NCBI GenBank assembly: GCA_937922235.1
Contig: CAKZVC010000047.1
Span: 99,229-163,228 of the forward strand
DNA: 64,000 bases
DNA from: an uncultured Acidimicrobiales bacterium
Lineage (GTDB): Bacteria > Actinomycetota > Acidimicrobiia > Acidimicrobiales > SHLQ01
Direction of reading: 5' to 3'
Shown here: positions 61,814 to 64,000 of the stretch, piece after piece
Position numbering within the stretch: position 1 is the stretch's first letter
Layout: every line of letters starts with the position of its first letter
The notes under the pieces: model-generated
Told to the model about the DNA's origin: nothing
Databases searched by the model: none
Seen by the model: the letters and a program-made list of their open reading frames with translations, nothing else
Program-made: the position numbers and the translations under genes

Positions 61814-63562
61814 GTGGGTGACTGGAATTACGTTGATTTTGCAGAGGGAAAAACTCCTCTTCCCGAACCCAACCTTGGCTGGAACACCTACGGAACGGGG
61901 CTCGACAGCATCGGTCGTGACGGTAAGCCCGAGCCGATGGACATTCCGGAGCCGAACGCCGACCAGCTGCTCGTTCGAGTAGACGCTGTCGGATTGTGCT
62001 TCTCCGATGTGAAGCTCATCAACCAAGGTGGCGACCACGCAAAGCTCTACGGACGCGATCTTGCCACCGAGCCAACCCGCCTCGGACATGAGGCCACCAT
62101 CACAGTGATTGCGGTCGGCGACGACCTGGCCGACGACTACAAGCCAGGCGACCGTTTCGCTATTCAGCCAGATATCTACGTCGACGGCATGGCCACGGCG
62201 TACGGATACACCATTCCGGGTGGACTCATCCAGTACCACCTGATCGGCAAAGAAATATTCGATACCGACGGTGGAGCGGGCTACCTGATTCCGGTCAGCG
62301 ATCAGCTCGGCTATGCCGAAGCCGCGCTCAGCGAACCCTGGGCGTGTGTCGAAGGCGCGTACCTGCAGCGCCGTCGCCTCCAGCCAGCCGACGGCGGCAC
62401 GATGCTCGTGATCGGCTCGGCCGATGACGCTGCGGACTACACCTCAAGCCAAGGCATCGGATCGCCAAAGACCGTCATCTTCAGCAACGCCCCGGCAGCC
62501 ATGCAGGCTCTTGTTGCCGAGCACGCCCCCCATGCCAACGTCGTCGTTGACGATGGCTTCAGCGCCGACACCGTTGCCGACCTGACGGTGAAGCACGTTG
62601 GCGAAGATGGCTTCGACGACATCATCGTTTTGGGCCAAACCAGCGCTGACCTCATCGAAGAGCTCGCGAAGGTCATTGCCTACCGCGGCATGATGACCAT
62701 GGTTGGCACCGAACCACTCGACGGCCTTCCGCTGATCGACGTCGGCCGCTTGCACTACCACTACACGGCATTCGTTGGCACCACGTCGACAGACATTGCT
62801 GAGGCATGGGGCGAAGCTCGCAACCGAGCCGACGTCATCGCCGGCGGCACCACCGTCGTTGTTGGCGCCGGCGGCCCGATGGGCCAGATGCACATGCAAC
62901 GATCGCTCGAGATGGAGGGCGGCCCGTCCACCATCATCGGTATCGACCTCGACGATGATCGCCTCGAAACGGCCCGAACTATGCTCGAGAGCTTGGCCGA
63001 GAAGAACGGCGTCGAGTTCATCCTTCACAACCCCAGCGACGATCCAAACAGTGTGAACGACCTGATCTTTTCCAAGACCGACGGTCGTGGCGCCGACGAC
63101 GTCATCGTCAGCGTGCCGGTTGGTCCGGTTATGGGCGACGCCGCAACGTTGATGTCCACGAACGGCATGCTGGTGCTCTTTGCTGGTGTTGCAAACGGAA
63201 CCCTCGCCCCGCTCAACATGAGCAACGTCTATCTGCATAACGCGCAGTACACGGGCACGTCAGGCTCGTCGATCGCCGACCAGGTGTCGGTGATCGACAA
63301 GACGATTGCTGGCTCGTTGTCGCCGGGTCGTGCGCTCGCCGCCGTCGGCGGAATCGAGGCCGGCCAGAACGGCGTTCGTGCCCTCTATGAAGGCCATTAC
63401 GCCGGCAAGGTCATGATCTTCCCCCAGCTCAGCGGCCTTGAACTGATGGGTCTTGCCGAGTTGGCCGAGAAGCATCCAGAGATCGGCGCGGTGCTCGGAG
63501 AGAACAACACGTGGACCGCCGAAGCTGAGCGGATTTTGTTCGAGCTCTACCACACGTCGTAA
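61814..63562 (+). CDS. Zinc-type alcohol dehydrogenase-like protein with two nucleotide-binding folds
   Basis: The 582-residue protein is much longer than the usual 340-400. The N-terminal GroES-like domain (about 40-190) has candidate zinc ligands Cys (VGLCFSDVK), His-Glu (RLGHEATITV) and Glu (SEPWACVEGAY). Two Rossmann-like regions follow: one from GGTMLVIGSADDA (about 195-330), lacking a full Gly motif, and one from VVVGAGGPMGQMHMQ (about 350-500) with a normal GxGxxG-like loop. The context with a 1-phosphofructokinase-like kinase 11 bp downstream suggests sugar- or polyol-phosphate catabolism, as in L-sorbose-1-phosphate reductase relatives. It uses a GTG start. Confidence 0.75.
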   Translation: MGDWNYVDFAEGKTPLPEPNLGWNTYGTGLDSIGRDGKPEPMDIPEPNADQLLVRVDAVGLCFSDVKLINQGGDHAKLYGRDLATEPTRLGHEATITVIAVGDDLADDYKPGDRFAIQPDIYVDGMATAYGYTIPGGLIQYHLIGKEIFDTDGGAGYLIPVSDQLGYAEAALSEPWACVEGAYLQRRRLQPADGGTMLVIGSADDAADYTSSQGIGSPKTVIFSNAPAAMQALVAEHAPHANVVVDDGFSADTVADLTVKHVGEDGFDDIIVLGQTSADLIEELAKVIAYRGMMTMVGTEPLDGLPLIDVGRLHYHYTAFVGTTSTDIAEAWGEARNRADVIAGGTTVVVGAGGPMGQMHMQRSLEMEGGPSTIIGIDLDDDRLETARTMLESLAEKNGVEFILHNPSDDPNSVNDLIFSKTDGRGADDVIVSVPVGPVMGDAATLMSTNGMLVLFAGVANGTLAPLNMSNVYLHNAQYTGTSGSSIADQVSVIDKTIAGSLSPGRALAAVGGIEAGQNGVRALYEGHYAGKVMIFPQLSGLELMGLAELAEKHPEIGAVLGENNTWTAEAERILFELYHTS

Positions 63563-63573
63563 GTTCGACGCGG

Positions 63574-64000
63574 ATGATTATCACCGTCACCCCGAATCCA
63601 AGCTTTGACCAGACCATGCATCTCGATGCACTCGTCCCAGGCGACGTGCATCGAGCATCAGAAGTCACCCTGGAGGCTGGTGGCAAGGGGATCAACGTGG
63701 CCCGTGCACTCGCGCTCGCTGGCGTCGAGGCTGCCGCGGTCTTCCCGGGTGGTCGACAAGACGGCGAACATCTCGGCTCGTTGCTCGACGTCATCTACGC
63801 GCTGAGCCCGATTTCCGTTCCGGTTGATCGTCCGATTCGGGTGAACACAACGGTGGTCGAGTCAGATGGCCGAACTACCTAGCTGAACGAAAGCGGTGAA
63901 GAGCTCGACGCCGAGGGTCAGGCGAAGATGATCGCGGCGGTCAACGACGTTGCCCACGCAGGCTCGTGGGTTGCGGTGTGTGGCAGCTTGCCGCCCGGTG
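63574..64000 (+). pseudogene. PfkB-family 1-phosphofructokinase-like kinase, amber-interrupted and cut by window edge
   Basis: The N-terminus MIITVTPNPSFDQTMHLD and GGKGINVARALALAGVEA are typical of FruK/LacC hexose-phosphate kinases that phosphorylate fructose-1-phosphate or tagatose-6-phosphate. At codon 103 (63880-63882) a TAG replaces the lysine expected in TTKLNE. The same frame continues with LNESGEELDAEGQ and VAVCGSLPPG to the right edge, so only one base (AAG to TAG) breaks the gene. It is a recent nonsense mutation or a sequencing error. It is probably co-transcribed with the dehydrogenase upstream. Confidence 0.82.

Noticed and set aside
63880..63882. TAG as a recoded (pyrrolysine-like) codon
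   Set aside because: It replaces a conserved Lys by one base change, with no downstream structure or pyrrolysine context; mutation or error is simpler.

Overview
The window looks like a chromosome segment of a high-GC Gram-positive bacterium (phylum Actinomycetota), plausibly an Acidimicrobiia-like aquatic lineage. The evidence is an HspR regulator with a HAIR operator, the PurS/PurQ/PurL form of FGAM synthase, an IniB/IniA/IniC-like dynamin operon with an IniR-like regulator, and many genes that seem leaderless. The taxonomic call is an inference. No rRNA, tRNA, CRISPR array, insertion sequence or prophage was seen.

Layout. 1-2.1 kb: end of the heat-shock operon (dnaK 3' end, grpE, dnaJ, hspR). 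2.1-4.6 kb: purE, purK and a GrdB/PrdB-like gene read through an in-frame TGA, a probable selenoprotein. 4.6-7.5 kb: a secreted protein and a divergent pair (flavin-binding PNPOx-fold protein and MocR regulator) around a palindromic operator. 7.5-10.1 kb: clpB with a HAIR site. 10.1-16.5 kb: tautomerase, nitroreductase with an 18-bp operator, a secreted protein ending in FTG, a frameshifted methyltransferase, an MFS transporter, an AraC/GyrI regulator and a bacterial PARG-like protein. 16.5-22.2 kb: purA, purD, small membrane proteins and purB.

22.2-46.0 kb is the most unusual part. It holds a 2,917-residue DUF11 surface protein with a sortase-like tail, an IniB-N protein, a coiled-coil protein, two translationally coupled dynamin-like GTPases, a convergent IniR-like LuxR regulator, an Asp-rich repeat protein, a transmembrane Ser/Thr kinase with three PKD repeats, a lipoprotein, and an Hsp70-FHA fusion whose tail resembles the N-terminal region of EssC/EccC ATPases. 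GGGG/CCCC palindromes recur upstream of several of these units. The proposal is one envelope-stress or membrane-remodelling system in which the FHA domain reads the kinase's phosphorylation; this is inference.

46.0-58.0 kb returns to purines (purC, purS, purQ, purL, purF, purM). It is interrupted by a ferric-reductase-like protein, an acidic secreted protein and an OmpR/HK two-component system with 11-bp-period direct repeats, and an SH3 lipoprotein. 58-61.7 kb holds a lower-GC hypothetical protein that looks like an insertion, plus two small proteins. The window ends with an alcohol-dehydrogenase-like protein with two nucleotide-binding folds and a 1-phosphofructokinase-like gene broken by an amber codon.

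Eleven purine genes lie in the window (E, K, A, D, B, C, S, Q, L, F, M). They cover PRPP to AMP except the purN/purT and purH steps. They are spread over small transcription units, several with a TAGGTT box 6-8 nt before the start codon.
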